DNA of 64,000 nucleotides, from positions 1 through 64,000 of the forward strand of contig NZ_JAUXXP010000045.1 of NCBI RefSeq assembly GCF_030684895.1, given 5' to 3'. The stretch is from Pseudomonas sp. Lineage in GTDB: Bacteria > Pseudomonadota > Gammaproteobacteria > Pseudomonadales > Pseudomonadaceae. This document shows positions 45,044-59,483 of this stretch, piece after piece. Position numbers and translations under genes: made by a program. Positions within the stretch are counted from its first letter, which is position 1; every line of letters starts with the position of its first letter. The notes below the pieces were generated by a model. The model saw only the letters and a program-made list of their open reading frames with translations, was not told the DNA's origin and did not search any database.

Positions 45044-46506
45044 TGCCTATGCCCCTTAATCAGTTGTTGCCAGAAGCTGCCAGTTCCACCCTGATTCGTG
45101 AATTGACCCTGGACAGTCGCAAGGTGCGTCCGGGCGACCTGTTTTTGGCCGTACCGGGCACCCAGCAGGACGGCCGCGTGCATATCGCTGATGCGGTCGC
45201 CCGTGGCGCCGCCGCCGTGGCCTATGAAGCTGAAGGTGCTGCGGTGATGACCGCGCACAGCGCCGAATTGGTCGCCCTCAAAGGCCTGGCCAACCAGCTG
45301 TCGGCAATTGCCGGGCGCTTCTATGGCGAGCCAAGCCGTGGCCTGCACCTGGTTGGCATCACCGGTACCAACGGTAAAACCAGTGTCAGCCAATTGTTGG
45401 CCCAGGCGCTGGATCTGCTTGGCGAGCGCTGCGGCATCGTCGGCACCCTCGGCAATGGCTTCTACGGCGCACTGGAGCAGGGCCGTCACACCACGCCTGA
45501 TCCCATCGGCGTGCAGGCCACCCTGGCCGATATGAAAAACGCCGGTGCCCGTGCGGTGGCCATGGAAGTGTCGTCCCACGGTCTGCATCAAGGGCGCGTG
45601 GCGGCTCTGGCGTTTGATGTGGCGGTGCTGACCAATCTGTCGCGCGATCATCTGGATTATCACGGTTCGATGCAGGCCTACGCCGAGGCAAAAGCCGCGC
45701 TGTTCGCCTGGTCGGGCCTGCGTTGCCGCGTGCTTAACCTGGACGATGCCTTTGGTCGGGAACTGGCCGCTGCCGAGCACGAGTCGCGGCTGATCAGCTA
45801 CAGCCTGATCGACGCCGACGCCTACCTGTATTGCCGCGATGCGCAGTTTGACGAGCAGGGCGTGCGCGCCACGCTGGTGACGCCGCGCGGTGAAGGCAGC
45901 CTGCGCAGCTCGCTGCTCGGTCGCTTCAACCTGAGCAACCTGCTGGCCGTGGTCGGCGCGCTGCTCGGCCTGGATTATCCGCTGGATGAAATTCTCAAGG
46001 TGCTGCCACAGCTGCAAGGGCCGATTGGCCGTATGCAGCGTTTGGGTGGCGTCAAGCAGCCGCTGGTGGTGGTGGATTACGCGCACACCCCGGATGCTCT
46101 GGAAAAAGTGCTCGAAGCTTTGCGCCCGCACGTCAAAGGCCGCCTGCTGTGCCTATTCGGTTGTGGCGGTGATCGCGATAGCGGTAAGCGCCCGCTGATG
46201 GCCGCGGTGGTTGAGCGTCTCGCCGATGGCGTGCTGGTGACCGACGACAACCCACGCACGGAAGTACCTGCACAGATTTTCAGCGATATCCGCGCCGGCT
46301 TTGCCAGCCCGGAATCGGTGCAGTTTATTCACGGTCGTGGCCAGGCGATTGCCCAACTGATTGCCGCTGCCAGTGCCGATGACGTGCTGGTGTTGGCCGG
46401 CAAAGGCCATGAGGACTATCAGGAAATCAATGGCGTACGTCAGCCGTTCTCCGACTTGGTCGAAGCGGCCAACGCTTTGGCCGCATGGGAGGTGGCTCAT
46501 GCTTAA
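45043..46506 (+). CDS. murE: UDP-MurNAc-L-Ala-D-Glu:meso-DAP ligase
   Basis: A 487-residue Mur ligase adding the third stem amino acid. ATP loop GITGTNGKTSVSQ (near 105-117), catalytic HTP in DYAHTPDALEKVLEAL (near 344), and VTDDNPRTE, the DNPR motif that selects meso-diaminopimelate over lysine, are all present. Cytoplasmic. Overlaps murF by eight bases. Confidence 0.97.
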
Positions 46507-47869
46507 GCCGCTGCGGTTGAGCGAAGTGGCTGCACCATTGGCTGCCCGGGTGATCGGTGCGGACGTGGCATTCAGCGCCGTCAGCAGCGACAGTCGGGCG
46601 ATTCAGCCGGGCCAGCTGTTTGTCGCCCTGGCCGGTCCGCGCTTCGATGGCCATGACTACCTGGCTGAAGTCGCCAGCAAAGGCGCAGTGGCCGCTTTGG
46701 TTGAGCGTGAAGTCGTTGGTGCGCCATTGCCGCAACTGCTGGTCGCCGATACCCGTTTGGCCCTCGGCCAGCTGGGCGCGCTGAATCGCCAGGCGTTCAC
46801 CGCGCCAGTGGTGGCTATTACCGGCTCCAGCGGTAAAACCACCGTGAAAGAAATGTTGGCCAGCATCCTGCGGGAAGGCCTGCAGGGCCCGGTGCTGGCG
46901 ACCCGTGGCAACCTGAATAACGACCTCGGCGCGCCGCTGACCCTGCTGGAACTGGCGCCTGAGCATGTCGCCGCAGTGATCGAGCTGGGCGCCAACCATA
47001 TCGGCGAAATTGCCTACACCGTCGGTCTGACCCAGCCGCAGGTGGCCATCATCAATAATGCCGGTAACGCTCATGTCGGCGAGTTCGGCGGCCCGGACAA
47101 GATTGTCGAAGCCAAAGGCGAGATCCTCGAAGGCCTGAGCGACAACGGCGTGGCCGTGCTTAACCTTAACGACGTCGCGTTCGCCACCTGGCAGCAGCGC
47201 GCCAAAGGCCGTGCAACCAGTAGTTTCGCCCTGCGTAATTCTGCGGCTGACGTTTATGCCAGCGAGCTGGCCCGTGACGCTCGTGGCTGCTCGGCCTTCA
47301 CCCTGCATTGCGCCAGCGGTCAGGTACGTATTCAGCTCAACCTGCTCGGCGAACACAATGTGGCCAATGCCCTGGCCGCTTCCGCTGCTGCCCTGGCGCT
47401 GGGGCTTGCTCCTGCTGCGATCAAGGCCGGTTTGGAAAGCCTGCAGCCGGTCAAGGGTCGTGCCGTCGCGCAGATCGCAGCGAACGGCCTACGGGTGATC
47501 GACGACAGCTACAACGCCAACCCGGCATCCGTTTGCGCAGCCATCGATATTCTCGCTGGTTTCTCTGGCCGCCGCGTGTTGGTGCTGGGCGATATCGGCG
47601 AGCTGGGTGCGTGGTCCGAGCAGGGGCATCGCCAGGTTGGCAGTTACGCCGTTGGCAAGGTTGATGCGGTTTATGCCGTTGGCCCACTGATGGCTTATGC
47701 CATTGAAGAATTCGGCGCAAATGGCCGGCACTTCGCCGACCAGGCCAGCCTGATCGACGCACTTCACGCTGAGCGGGGCGACACCACCCTTCTAATTAAA
47801 GGTTCACGCAGCGCGGCGATGGAAAAAGTCGTCGCGGCGCTGTGTGGCACGTCTGGGGAGATTCACTAA
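46499..47869 (+). CDS. murF: UDP-MurNAc-tripeptide D-Ala-D-Ala ligase
   Basis: A 456-residue Mur ligase that adds D-Ala-D-Ala to complete the pentapeptide. ATP loop [14 protein letters not shown] (about 107-120), [14 protein letters not shown], and [17 protein letters not shown] (near 330-346). The ATG at 46499 lies inside murE and matches family length; a much longer open frame upstream is a shadow of murE. Its stop touches the mraY start (TAATG). Confidence 0.97.
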   Translation: MLKPLRLSEVAAPLAARVIGADVAFSAVSSDSRAIQPGQLFVALAGPRFDGHDYLAEVASKGAVAALVEREVVGAPLPQLLVADTRLALGQLGALNRQAFTAPVVAITGSSGKTTVKEMLASILREGLQGPVLATRGNLNNDLGAPLTLLELAPEHVAAVIELGANHIGEIAYTVGLTQPQVAIINNAGNAHVGEFGGPDKIVEAKGEILEGLSDNGVAVLNLNDVAFATWQQRAKGRATSSFALRNSAADVYASELARDARGCSAFTLHCASGQVRIQLNLLGEHNVANALAASAAALALGLAPAAIKAGLESLQPVKGRAVAQIAANGLRVIDDSYNANPASVCAAIDILAGFSGRRVLVLGDIGELGAWSEQGHRQVGSYAVGKVDAVYAVGPLMAYAIEEFGANGRHFADQASLIDALHAERGDTTLLIKGSRSAAMEKVVAALCGTSGEIH

Positions 47870-48951
47870 TGCTGCTGCTGCTGGCGGAATACCTGCAACA
47901 GTTCCACAAGGGTTTCGCAGTGTTTCAGTACCTGACACTGCGCGGCATCTTGGGCGTGCTGACCGCGTTGGCCTTGTCACTGTGGCTCGGCCCGTGGATG
48001 ATCCGCACCCTGCAGATCCGCCAGATCGGCCAGTCGGTGCGCAACGACGGCCCGCAGTCGCACCTGTCGAAGAAGGGCACGCCGACCATGGGTGGCGCGC
48101 TGATTCTCTCGGCCATCGCCGTCAGCACGCTGCTCTGGGCTGACCTGTCCAACCGCTATGTATGGACCGTGCTGGCCGTAACCCTGCTGTTCGGCGCCAT
48201 TGGCTGGGTCGATGACTACCGCAAGGTGATCGAGAAGAACTCCAAGGGCCTGCCGAGCCGCTGGAAATACTTCTGGCAGTCGGTATTCGGCCTCGGTGCC
48301 GCGCTCTTCCTTTATATGACTGCGCAAAGCCCGGTGGAAACCACCCTGATTCTGCCGATGCTCAAGGATTTCAGCCTGGAGCTGGGCCTGGGCTTCGTGG
48401 TGCTGAGCTATTTCGTCATCGTCGGTTCGAGCAACGCGGTCAACCTCACCGATGGCCTTGACGGCCTGGCCATTCTGCCCACCGTGATGGTCGGCGGTGC
48501 GCTGGGGATCTTCTGCTACCTGTCGGGTAACGTGAATTTCGCCGAATACCTGTTTATTCCCTACGTGCCCGGGGCGGGCGAGTTGATCGTGTTCTGCGCC
48601 GCACTGGTCGGTGCAGGCCTGGGTTTCCTCTGGTTCAACACCTACCCGGCGCAAGTGTTTATGGGCGACGTTGGCGCTTTGGCCCTGGGCGCAGCCTTGG
48701 GCACCATCGCCGTGATCGTCCGTCAGGAAGTGGTGTTGTTCATCATGGGTGGCATCTTCGTGGTGGAAACCCTGTCGGTGATTATCCAGGTCGCCAGCTT
48801 CAAGCTGACCGGCAAGCGCGTGTTCCGCATGGCGCCGATCCATCACCACTTTGAACTGAAAGGCTGGCCCGAGCCGCGCGTGATTGTGCGCTTCTGGATC
48901 ATCACCGTGATTCTGGTGCTGATTGGCCTTGCCACCCTGAAACTGCGTTGA
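47869..48951 (+). CDS. mraY: Phospho-MurNAc-pentapeptide translocase
   Basis: A 360-residue integral membrane enzyme with ten predicted helices that transfers phospho-MurNAc-pentapeptide to undecaprenyl phosphate, giving lipid I. Conserved loops are [11 protein letters not shown] (near 72-82), [21 protein letters not shown] (near 113-133; the Asp pair binds Mg2+), [11 protein letters not shown] (near 191-201), [11 protein letters not shown] and the cytoplasmic [13 protein letters not shown]. Confidence 0.97.
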   Translation: MLLLLAEYLQQFHKGFAVFQYLTLRGILGVLTALALSLWLGPWMIRTLQIRQIGQSVRNDGPQSHLSKKGTPTMGGALILSAIAVSTLLWADLSNRYVWTVLAVTLLFGAIGWVDDYRKVIEKNSKGLPSRWKYFWQSVFGLGAALFLYMTAQSPVETTLILPMLKDFSLELGLGFVVLSYFVIVGSSNAVNLTDGLDGLAILPTVMVGGALGIFCYLSGNVNFAEYLFIPYVPGAGELIVFCAALVGAGLGFLWFNTYPAQVFMGDVGALALGAALGTIAVIVRQEVVLFIMGGIFVVETLSVIIQVASFKLTGKRVFRMAPIHHHFELKGWPEPRVIVRFWIITVILVLIGLATLKLR

Positions 48952-48972
48952 GCACTGAGGATTGATAACCGC

Positions 48973-50319
48973 ATGACCCTGATCGCTTCTGACCACTTCC
49001 GCATCGTTGTCGGCCTCGGCAAGAGCGGCATGTCCCTGGTGCGCTTCCTTGCGCGCCAGGGCCTGCCGTTTGCCGTGGTCGACACCCGTGCCAACCCGCC
49101 GGAGCTCGCCACCTTGCGTGAGCAGTTCCCGCAGGTGGAAGTGCGTTGTGGCGAACTGGATGTGGAGTTCCTCTGCCGCGCCAGCGAGTTGCTGGTCAGC
49201 CCGGGCCTGGCCATCGCCACCCCGGCGCTGCAGGCGGCCGCTGCGCGCGGGGTCAAGCTGTCGGGTGATATTGACCTGTTCGCCCGTTACGCCAAGGCGC
49301 CGATCGTGGCGATTACTGGCTCCAACGCCAAAAGCACCGTGACCACCCTGGTCGGCGAAATGGCGGCTGCGGCCGGCAAGAAGGTCGCCGTCGGCGGCAA
49401 TCTGGGTACGCCGGCGCTGGACCTGCTGAATGATGAGATCGAGCTGTATGTCATGGAGCTGTCGAGCTTTCAGCTGGAAACCACCGACCAGCTCAACGCT
49501 GAAGTGGCGACCTGCCTGAACATCAGCGAAGACCATATGGATCGCTACGCCGATCTGCCGGCTTATCACCTGGCCAAGCACCGCATCTTCCGCGGCGCCC
49601 GGCAGGTGGTGGTGAACCGCGATGACGCGTTGTCGCGTCCGCTGGTGGCTGATCAACTGCCGTGCTGGTACTTCGGCCTGGGCAAGCCGGACTTCAAGCG
49701 CTTCGGCCTGCTCATCGAGCATGGCGAGAAATCCCTGGCCTACCAGTTCGCAGCGCTGCTGCCGGTGCGTGAGCTGAAGATTCGCGGCGCACACAACCAG
49801 TCCAACGCCCTGGCGGCCTTGGCGCTGGGGCATGCCGTGGGGCTGCCGTTCGAGCCGATGCTCGAAACTCTGAAGCGTTTTGCTGGCCTGCCGCATCGCT
49901 GCCAGTGGGTCGGCGAGCGTAATGCCGTGAGCTACTACGACGACTCCAAGGCCACCAACGTCGGTGCTGCGCTGGCGGCTATCGAAGGCCTGGGGGCGGA
50001 TATCAGCGGCAAGCTGGTGCTGATTGCTGGTGGCGATGGCAAGGGCGCTGATTTCTCGGCGCTGAAAGCTCCGGTCGGTAAGTTTTGCCGCGCCGTGGTG
50101 CTGCTGGGGCGCGATGCCGAGCTGCTGGCTGAGGCCTTGGGCGAAGCCGCCCCGCTGATCCGGGTCAAGACCCTGGAAGAGGCTGTGCAGCGCGCGGCTG
50201 AACTGGCCGAGGCGGGCGATGCCGTGCTGCTGTCGCCGGCCTGCGCCAGCCTGGATATGTTCAAGAATTTTGAAGAGCGCGGGCGTCTGTTCGCCCAGGC
50301 TGTGGAGGGTTTGCAATGA
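48973..50319 (+). CDS. murD: UDP-MurNAc-L-Ala:D-Glu ligase
   Basis: A 448-residue Mur ligase for the second stem residue. GLGKSGMSLVRFL (about 14-26), ATP loop ITGSNAKSTVTTLVGEM (near 113-129; the usual G-T-N-G-K-S-T reads G-S-N-A-K-S-T as in other pseudomonads), and YDDSKATNVGAALAAIEGL near 315. It begins 21 bases after mraY, the first real gap inside the cluster, with GAGGATTG before the ATG. Confidence 0.96.
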   Translation: MTLIASDHFRIVVGLGKSGMSLVRFLARQGLPFAVVDTRANPPELATLREQFPQVEVRCGELDVEFLCRASELLVSPGLAIATPALQAAAARGVKLSGDIDLFARYAKAPIVAITGSNAKSTVTTLVGEMAAAAGKKVAVGGNLGTPALDLLNDEIELYVMELSSFQLETTDQLNAEVATCLNISEDHMDRYADLPAYHLAKHRIFRGARQVVVNRDDALSRPLVADQLPCWYFGLGKPDFKRFGLLIEHGEKSLAYQFAALLPVRELKIRGAHNQSNALAALALGHAVGLPFEPMLETLKRFAGLPHRCQWVGERNAVSYYDDSKATNVGAALAAIEGLGADISGKLVLIAGGDGKGADFSALKAPVGKFCRAVVLLGRDAELLAEALGEAAPLIRVKTLEEAVQRAAELAEAGDAVLLSPACASLDMFKNFEERGRLFAQAVEGLQ

Positions 50320-51545
50320 TGCTGGCCCGCCTGCTCGCCGCACCTTCGCCGCTGCATACCCGTCGTGGTATCGACCTGGACTTCCCGCTGCTGGCCGGTT
50401 GCCTGGCGCTGCTCGGCCTGGGCCTGGTGATGATTGCGTCGGCCTCTTCGGAAGTAGCGGCAGCACAATCAGGCAACCCGCTGTACCACATGATTCGTCA
50501 TCTGATTTATCTGACTATCGGTTGTGGCGCCGCGCTGGCCACGCTGTTGGTGCCGATGGCGTTGTGGCAGCGTTACAGCGGCATGCTGCTGCTGGCGGCG
50601 GTGGTGCTGCTGATTCTGGTCTTGCTGCCGGGTATCGGTCGTGAGATTAACGGGGCCAAGCGCTGGATCGGTTTTGGCATCTTCAACCTGCAGCCGTCCG
50701 AGCTGGCCAAGCTGTTTAGTGTGATGTTTATCGCCGCCTACCTGGTGCGTCGCCAGGAAGAGGTACGCGAGAAGCTCACCGGCTTTATCAAGCCGATGCT
50801 GGTGTTGGGGCCGATTGCCGCGTTGCTGCTGGCCGAGCCGGACTTCGGCGCCACCGTGGTGCTGGTTGGGGCGGCCATCGCCATGCTGTTCCTCGGTGGG
50901 GTCAACCTGCTGCGCTTTATTCCGCTGGCGGCCGGCGTGCTCGGCCTTGGCGTGCTGGTGATGACCAGCCAGGCCTATCGCCTGCAGCGCCTGACCAACT
51001 TCGTCGACCCCTGGGCTGACCAGTACGGCGCCGGTTACCAGCTGAGCCAGGCGCTGATTGCCTTCGGCCGTGGCGAATGGTTCGGCGTCGGTCTGGGTAA
51101 CAGCGTGCAGAAGCAGTTCTACCTGCCGGAAGCCCATACCGACTTCGTGTTTGCCGTGCTGGCCGAAGAGCTGGGCATGGTCGGCGCACTGATTACGGTG
51201 GGTCTGTTCGTCTTCGTTAGCGTACGCGCCCTGTATATCGGCCTGTGGGCGGAGAAGGCCAAGCAGTTCTTCTCGGCGTATGTGGCCTACGGTCTGGCGT
51301 TCCTGTGGATCGGTCAGGTGCTGATCAATATCGGCGTGAACGTTGGCCTGCTGCCGACCAAGGGTCTGACCCTGCCGTTCCTCAGCTATGGCGGCAGCTC
51401 GCTGGTGATCTGCTGCGTCAGCCTGGCGCTGTTGCTGCGTATCGAGTGGGAGCGTCGCACTCAGCTGGGCAGCGAGGATGTCGACTTCAAGGAATCGGAT
51501 TTCTTCGAAGGCCAGTCCGCCGAGGAGGTTCAGCATGCGCGGTAA
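50316..51545 (+). CDS. ftsW: Septal peptidoglycan polymerase FtsW
   Basis: A 409-residue SEDS protein with ten membrane helices. It polymerises lipid II at the septum together with FtsI. Conserved features include NGAKRWIGFGIFNLQPSELAKL (near 110-131), the catalytic Asp region VDPWADQYGAGYQLSQALIAFGRGEW (near 228-253) and EAHTDFVFAVLAEELG, then LTLPFLSYGGSSLV. ftsW overlaps murD by four bases and murG by eleven. Confidence 0.97.
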   Translation: MMLARLLAAPSPLHTRRGIDLDFPLLAGCLALLGLGLVMIASASSEVAAAQSGNPLYHMIRHLIYLTIGCGAALATLLVPMALWQRYSGMLLLAAVVLLILVLLPGIGREINGAKRWIGFGIFNLQPSELAKLFSVMFIAAYLVRRQEEVREKLTGFIKPMLVLGPIAALLLAEPDFGATVVLVGAAIAMLFLGGVNLLRFIPLAAGVLGLGVLVMTSQAYRLQRLTNFVDPWADQYGAGYQLSQALIAFGRGEWFGVGLGNSVQKQFYLPEAHTDFVFAVLAEELGMVGALITVGLFVFVSVRALYIGLWAEKAKQFFSAYVAYGLAFLWIGQVLINIGVNVGLLPTKGLTLPFLSYGGSSLVICCVSLALLLRIEWERRTQLGSEDVDFKESDFFEGQSAEEVQHAR

Positions 51546-52597
51546 TGTGCTGATCATGGCCGGTGGCACCGGTGGGCACGTATTCCCGGCGTTGGCCTGC
51601 GCCCGCGAGTTCAAGGCGCGTGGCTACAGCGTGCATTGGCTGGGTACACCGCGCGGTATCGAGAATGAACTGGTGCCGGCTGCCGGTCTGCCGCTGCACC
51701 TGATCGATGTGACGGGCTTGCGTGGCAAGGGCAAGCTGTCGCTGCTGAAAGCGCCGTTCCAGCTGATCAAGGCGCTGTTCCAGGCACGCAAGGTAATGCG
51801 CGAGCTGCAGCCGGTGTGCGTGCTGGGCATGGGCGGTTATGTCACCGGCCCCGGTGGCCTGGCTGCGCGCATCAGCGGCGCGCCGCTGATCATCCACGAG
51901 CAGAACGCCGTGGCCGGCACCGCCAACCGCAGCCTGGTGCCATTCGCCAGCCGCGTCTGCGAAGCCTTCCCGAATACCTTTGGTAACAGCGACAAGCGCC
52001 GCACTACCGGCAATCCGGTGCGTGAAGAGCTGTTTCTGGAAACCCCGCGTGATTCGCTGCGCAACCGCCAGCCGCGTTTGCTGGTGCTGGGCGGCAGCCT
52101 GGGCGCCGAACCGCTGAATAAATTGCTACCCGAAGCCCTGGCTTTGGTGGCCGCTGAGCTGCGCCCTGAAGTGTTCCATCAGGCCGGCAAGCAACATGAT
52201 GCAATTACTGCTGAACGCTATCGCGCGGTTGACGTCGAAGCGCAGGTCGCGCCGTTTATCAAGGACATGGCGCGGGCGTATGCCTGGGCCGATCTGGTGG
52301 TGTGCCGGTCCGGCGCCTTGACCGTCAGCGAACTGGCCGCCGCAGGCCTGCCGGCGTTCCTGCTGCCGCTGCCGCACGCGATTGACGATCACCAGACTCG
52401 TAATGCCGATTATCTGGCCAGTGCCGGCGCTGCCGTACTGCTGCCGCAACGCTCCACTGACGCCGCCAAGCTGGCCGCGCAGCTGACCGAGGTTTTGATG
52501 CACCCCGAACAACTCACTCAAATGGCGCAGACGGCTCGTCGTCTGGCCAAGCCCGATGCAACCTGCACCGTTGTCGATATCTGCCTGGAGGTGGCCC

Positions 52598-52605
<8 letters not shown>
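51535..52605 (+). CDS. murG: UDP-GlcNAc transferase MurG
   Basis: A 356-residue GT-B glycosyltransferase on the inner face of the membrane that adds GlcNAc to lipid I, forming lipid II. The glycine loop [14 protein letters not shown] (8-21), [26 protein letters not shown] and the C-terminal [22 protein letters not shown] (near 260-281) are the family signatures. The ATG inside the ftsW end is chosen by the family N-terminus; GAGGAGG precedes it. Confidence 0.97.
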
Positions 52606-54996
<2,391 letters not shown>

Positions 54997-54999
54997 CTC

Positions 55000-55875
55000 A
55001 TGACGGCCACCTTGCGTCACCAGCCAGGCTCGAACCGCGCTCCCGTGCGCGGCAAGCCTGTGCCGCGTGGCGCCAGCCGTTTGGTGGCCAAGGAGCCGAT
55101 CAGCCTGCGCATGAGCCTGCCGAAAGCTCGTTTCACCGGCATGGGCAGCTGGCTGAAGCGCCTGACCTGGCCGCTGTTGCTGCTCGCGCTGGGCTACGGC
55201 ACCTATGAGCTGTCGTTGCGTGCGTTGCCCTATGCCGACCAGCCGATTGCGCGGATCAGCGTCGAGGGCGACCTCAGCTACGTCAACCAGCAGGCCGTGC
55301 AGCAGCGCATTGCGCCCTATGCCAATGCGAGCTTTTTCAGTGTCGATCTGCTCAGCCTGCGCCGCGAGCTGGAACTGATGCCCTGGATTGCCAGCGCCCA
55401 GGTACGCCGCGTATGGCCGGATCAGTTGGTGGTACGCCTGGAAGAACAATTGCCGATTGCCCGCTGGGGCGATGAGGCGCTGCTGAACAACCAGGGCGAG
55501 GCGTTCGCGCCGCTGGAGTTGGCAAATTACCCACACCTGCCGCAGCTGTATGGCCCCAAGCGTGCGCAGCAGCAGGTGATGCAGCAGTACCAGGTGCTCA
55601 GCCAGATGTTGCGGCCCATGGGCTTTTCCGTGGCGCGCCTGGAGTTGCGCGAGCGCGGCAGCTGGTTCCTCTCCACCGGGCAGGGCATCGAACTGCTGCT
55701 GGGGCGTGACCATCTGGTGGAAAAAATGCGGCGCTTCACGGCCATTTATGACAAGGCCCTGAAAGAGCAACAAACGAATATCGCGCGGATCGATCTGCGT
55801 TATGCCAACGGCCTGGCCGTGGCATGGCGCGAGCCGGTAGCGCCCACGGCGGCACCAACCGCTGTCGTGCAGTGA
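55000..55875 (+). CDS. ftsQ: Cell division protein FtsQ
   Basis: A 291-residue bitopic protein: long basic cytoplasmic end (about 1-48), one membrane helix (about 52-72), then the POTRA domain ([34 protein letters not shown], in parts, about 84-117) and the beta domain. FtsQ links early and late division proteins via FtsB and FtsL. Confidence 0.95.
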   Translation: MTATLRHQPGSNRAPVRGKPVPRGASRLVAKEPISLRMSLPKARFTGMGSWLKRLTWPLLLLALGYGTYELSLRALPYADQPIARISVEGDLSYVNQQAVQQRIAPYANASFFSVDLLSLRRELELMPWIASAQVRRVWPDQLVVRLEEQLPIARWGDEALLNNQGEAFAPLELANYPHLPQLYGPKRAQQQVMQQYQVLSQMLRPMGFSVARLELRERGSWFLSTGQGIELLLGRDHLVEKMRRFTAIYDKALKEQQTNIARIDLRYANGLAVAWREPVAPTAAPTAVVQ

Positions 55876-55895
55876 ATCAGGAGAAGGCAAGAGCC

Positions 55896-57143
55896 ATGGC
55901 AAACGTGCAGAGCGGCAAGATGATCGTCGGCCTCGACATCGGTACTTCCAAGGTGGTGGCGCTGGTCGGTGAAGTGAACGCGGACGGCCAACTGGAAATC
56001 GTCGGCATCGGCACCCATCCGTCGCGCGGCCTGAAAAAGGGCGTGGTGGTGAATATTGAATCCACCGTGCAGTCGATCCAGCGCGCTGTCGAAGAAGCCC
56101 AGCTGATGGCCGGCTGCCGTATCCACTCGGCCTTCGTCGGCGTGGCCGGCAACCATATCCGCAGTCTCAACAGCCACGGCATCGTCGCCATCCGTGATCG
56201 TGAAGTCAGCCCGGCGGATTTGGAGCGCGTGCTCGACGCCGCCCAGGCTGTAGCCATTCCGGCCGACCAGCGCGTGCTGCACACGCTGCCGCAGGATTAT
56301 GTGATCGATAACCAGGAAGGCGTGCGTGAGCCGCTGGGCATGTCCGGCGTGCGTCTGGAAGCCAAGGTGCACGTGGTCACCTGCGCGGTAAATGCCGCGC
56401 AGAACATCGAAAAATGCGTGCGCCGCTGCGGCCTGGAAGTCGACGACATCATCCTTGAGCAGCTGGCCTCGGCGTATGCGGTGCTCACCGACGACGAGAA
56501 AGAGCTGGGCGTGTGCCTGGTCGACATCGGCGGCGGCACTACCGACATCTGCATCTTCACCGAAGGCGCGATCCGCCACACCGCGGTGATCCCGATTGCT
56601 GGCGACCAGGTCACTAACGACATCGCCATGGCGCTGCGGACGCCGACTCAGTACGCCGAAGAGATCAAGATCCGTTACGCCTGCGCCCTGGCCAAACTGG
56701 CCGGTGCCGGCGAAACCATCAAGGTGCCGAGCGTCGGTGATCGTCCGCCGCGCGACCTGTCGCGCCAGTCTCTGGCCGAAGTGGTCGAGCCGCGTTACGA
56801 CGAGCTGTTCACCCTGATCCAGGCTGAACTGCGCCGCAGTGGCTACGAAGACCTGATTCCGGCCGGCATCGTCCTCACCGGCGGTACGGCGAAGATGGAA
56901 GGCGCGGTGGAGCTGGCCGAAGAAATTTTCCATATGCCGGTCCGCCTGGGCATGCCCCAGGGCGTCAAGGGCCTGGCCGACGTAGTGCGGAACCCGATTT
57001 ATTCCACAGGCGTGGGCCTGTTGCTGTACGGACTGCAGAAGCAGGCCGACGGCATTTCCATGTCTGCGCTTGGCAGCTACAGCGATGAACCCAAACAACC
57101 TGTGCTGGAACGGCTGAAACGCTGGGTCCAGGGCAATTTCTGA
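55896..57143 (+). CDS. ftsA: Cell division protein FtsA
   Basis: A 415-residue actin-like ATPase that ties FtsZ filaments to the membrane. VGLDIGTSKVVALVGE (about 10-25) is the phosphate-1 loop, CLVDIGGGTTDICIF (near 206-220) phosphate-2, and GIVLTGGTAKMEGA (near 326) the adenosine site; the C-terminal RLKRWVQGNF is the amphipathic membrane-targeting helix. The ATG at 55896 has AGGAG upstream; an earlier in-frame codon lies inside ftsQ. Confidence 0.97.
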   Translation: MANVQSGKMIVGLDIGTSKVVALVGEVNADGQLEIVGIGTHPSRGLKKGVVVNIESTVQSIQRAVEEAQLMAGCRIHSAFVGVAGNHIRSLNSHGIVAIRDREVSPADLERVLDAAQAVAIPADQRVLHTLPQDYVIDNQEGVREPLGMSGVRLEAKVHVVTCAVNAAQNIEKCVRRCGLEVDDIILEQLASAYAVLTDDEKELGVCLVDIGGGTTDICIFTEGAIRHTAVIPIAGDQVTNDIAMALRTPTQYAEEIKIRYACALAKLAGAGETIKVPSVGDRPPRDLSRQSLAEVVEPRYDELFTLIQAELRRSGYEDLIPAGIVLTGGTAKMEGAVELAEEIFHMPVRLGMPQGVKGLADVVRNPIYSTGVGLLLYGLQKQADGISMSALGSYSDEPKQPVLERLKRWVQGNF

Positions 57144-57187
57144 TTTTTGCAGTAGGCGTTACAACTAGAAAGTAAAGGAGAGGGAAA

Positions 57188-58375
57188 ATGTTTGAACTCG
57201 TAGACAGCGCTCCAGCAAGTGCGGTTATCAAGGTCATCGGCGTGGGCGGCGGCGGCGGTAATGCGGTCAATCACATGGCGAAAAACAACATTGAAGGCGT
57301 TGAGTTCATCTGCGCCAACACGGATGCACAGGCACTGAAAAACATCGGCGCACGCACCGTGCTGCAATTGGGCACTGCGGTGACCAAGGGCCTCGGCGCC
57401 GGTGCCAATCCGGAAGTCGGCCGTCAGGCGGCCATGGAAGATCGCGAGCGTATCGCTGAAGTGCTGCAAGGCACCGATATGGTCTTTATCACCACTGGCA
57501 TGGGCGGCGGTACCGGTACCGGTGCAGCCCCAGTCATCGCTCAGGTGGCCAAGGAAATGGGCATCCTCACCGTTGCCGTGGTGACCCGTCCGTTCCCGTT
57601 TGAAGGCAAGAAGCGCATGCTGATCGCCGAAGAAGGTATCCGCGCACTGTCGGAAAGCGTCGACTCGCTGATCACCATCCCGAACGAAAAACTGCTGACC
57701 ATCCTCGGTAAGGACGCCAGCCTGCTGTCGGCTTTTGCCAAAGCTGACGATGTACTGGCCGGTGCCGTGCGCGGCATCTCCGACATCATCAAGCGTCCGG
57801 GCATGATCAACGTCGACTTCGCCGACGTGAAAACCGTGATGAGCGAAATGGGCATGGCGATGATGGGCACTGGCTGCGCCAGCGGTCCGAACCGTGCACG
57901 TGAAGCCACCGAAGCGGCGATCCGCAATCCGCTGCTGGAAGACGTCAACCTGCAAGGCGCGCGCGGCATCCTGGTGAACATCACCGCCGGTCCTGACCTG
58001 TCCCTGGGTGAGTACTCCGATGTGGGTAACATCATCGAGCAGTTCGCCTCCGAGCACGCCACCGTCAAGGTCGGCACCGTGATCGACCCGGACATGCGCG
58101 ACGAGTTGCACGTCACCGTGGTTGCCACGGGCCTGGGGGCGCGTATCGAGAAGCCGGTCAAGGTTATCGACAATACTGTGCAAGTTTCTGCCAGCACTGG
58201 CAGCAACCCAGCGGCCCCGGGGCGTGCCGAGCAGAGCGTTAACTACAAGGACTACGAGCGTCCGACCGTTCAGCGTCAAAGCCACGGCGGCGCTGCTACT
58301 GCCGCTAAGCTGAACCCGCAGGACGACCTGGATTACCTGGATATTCCAGCCTTCCTGCGCCGTCAGGCTGATTGA
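57188..58375 (+). CDS. ftsZ: Cell division GTPase FtsZ
   Basis: A 395-residue tubulin homologue forming the division ring. GVGGGGGNAVNHM (about 19-31), the tubulin signature GGGTGTGAAPVIA (near 106-118) and NVDFADVKTVM with the T7-loop Asp near 209 are present. A variable linker leads to the conserved C-terminal peptide LDYLDIPAFLRRQAD that binds FtsA and ZipA. It starts 44 bases after ftsA with AAAGGAGAG. Confidence 0.98.
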   Translation: MFELVDSAPASAVIKVIGVGGGGGNAVNHMAKNNIEGVEFICANTDAQALKNIGARTVLQLGTAVTKGLGAGANPEVGRQAAMEDRERIAEVLQGTDMVFITTGMGGGTGTGAAPVIAQVAKEMGILTVAVVTRPFPFEGKKRMLIAEEGIRALSESVDSLITIPNEKLLTILGKDASLLSAFAKADDVLAGAVRGISDIIKRPGMINVDFADVKTVMSEMGMAMMGTGCASGPNRAREATEAAIRNPLLEDVNLQGARGILVNITAGPDLSLGEYSDVGNIIEQFASEHATVKVGTVIDPDMRDELHVTVVATGLGARIEKPVKVIDNTVQVSASTGSNPAAPGRAEQSVNYKDYERPTVQRQSHGGAATAAKLNPQDDLDYLDIPAFLRRQAD

Positions 58376-58406
58376 TGAAATGTATCAGGAGCATTGGGAC
58401 GATTGG

Positions 58407-58435
58407 TGTTCAGCAAAGGCCGGTTCTGCTATTAT
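58407..58435 (+). promoter_or_regulatory. Possible own promoter of lpxC
   Basis: TGTTCA (58407-58412), 17-base spacer, TATTAT (58430-58435), in the 112-base gap between ftsZ and lpxC. A short palindrome ATTGTT-GAA-AACAAT (58444-58458) lies just behind, at the expected transcript start. Confidence 0.45.
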
Positions 58436-58451
58436 CGCCGGCCATTGTTGA

Positions 58452-59399
<948 letters not shown>

Positions 59400-59426
59400 C
59401 GCAATACCCTCCTTACTTTGCTTTTC

Positions 59427-59457
59427 GAGGCCACCTTCGGGTGGCCTCTTTTTTTTG
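59427..59457. terminator. Intrinsic terminator with TTCG loop behind lpxC
   Basis: GAGGCCACC-TTCG-GGTGGCCTC (59427-59448) and eight T residues; ends the mra-lpxC block and may also serve the convergent dciA gene. Confidence 0.94.
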
Positions 59458-59483
59458 CCTGCGCGTTAGCGGCTGAAAAGCAC

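Noticed and set aside
47977..50466. Very long open frame on the minus strand, antisense to mraY and murD
   Set aside because: Glutamine-, histidine- and alanine-rich shadow of the G+C-biased third positions of the true genes; no motifs.
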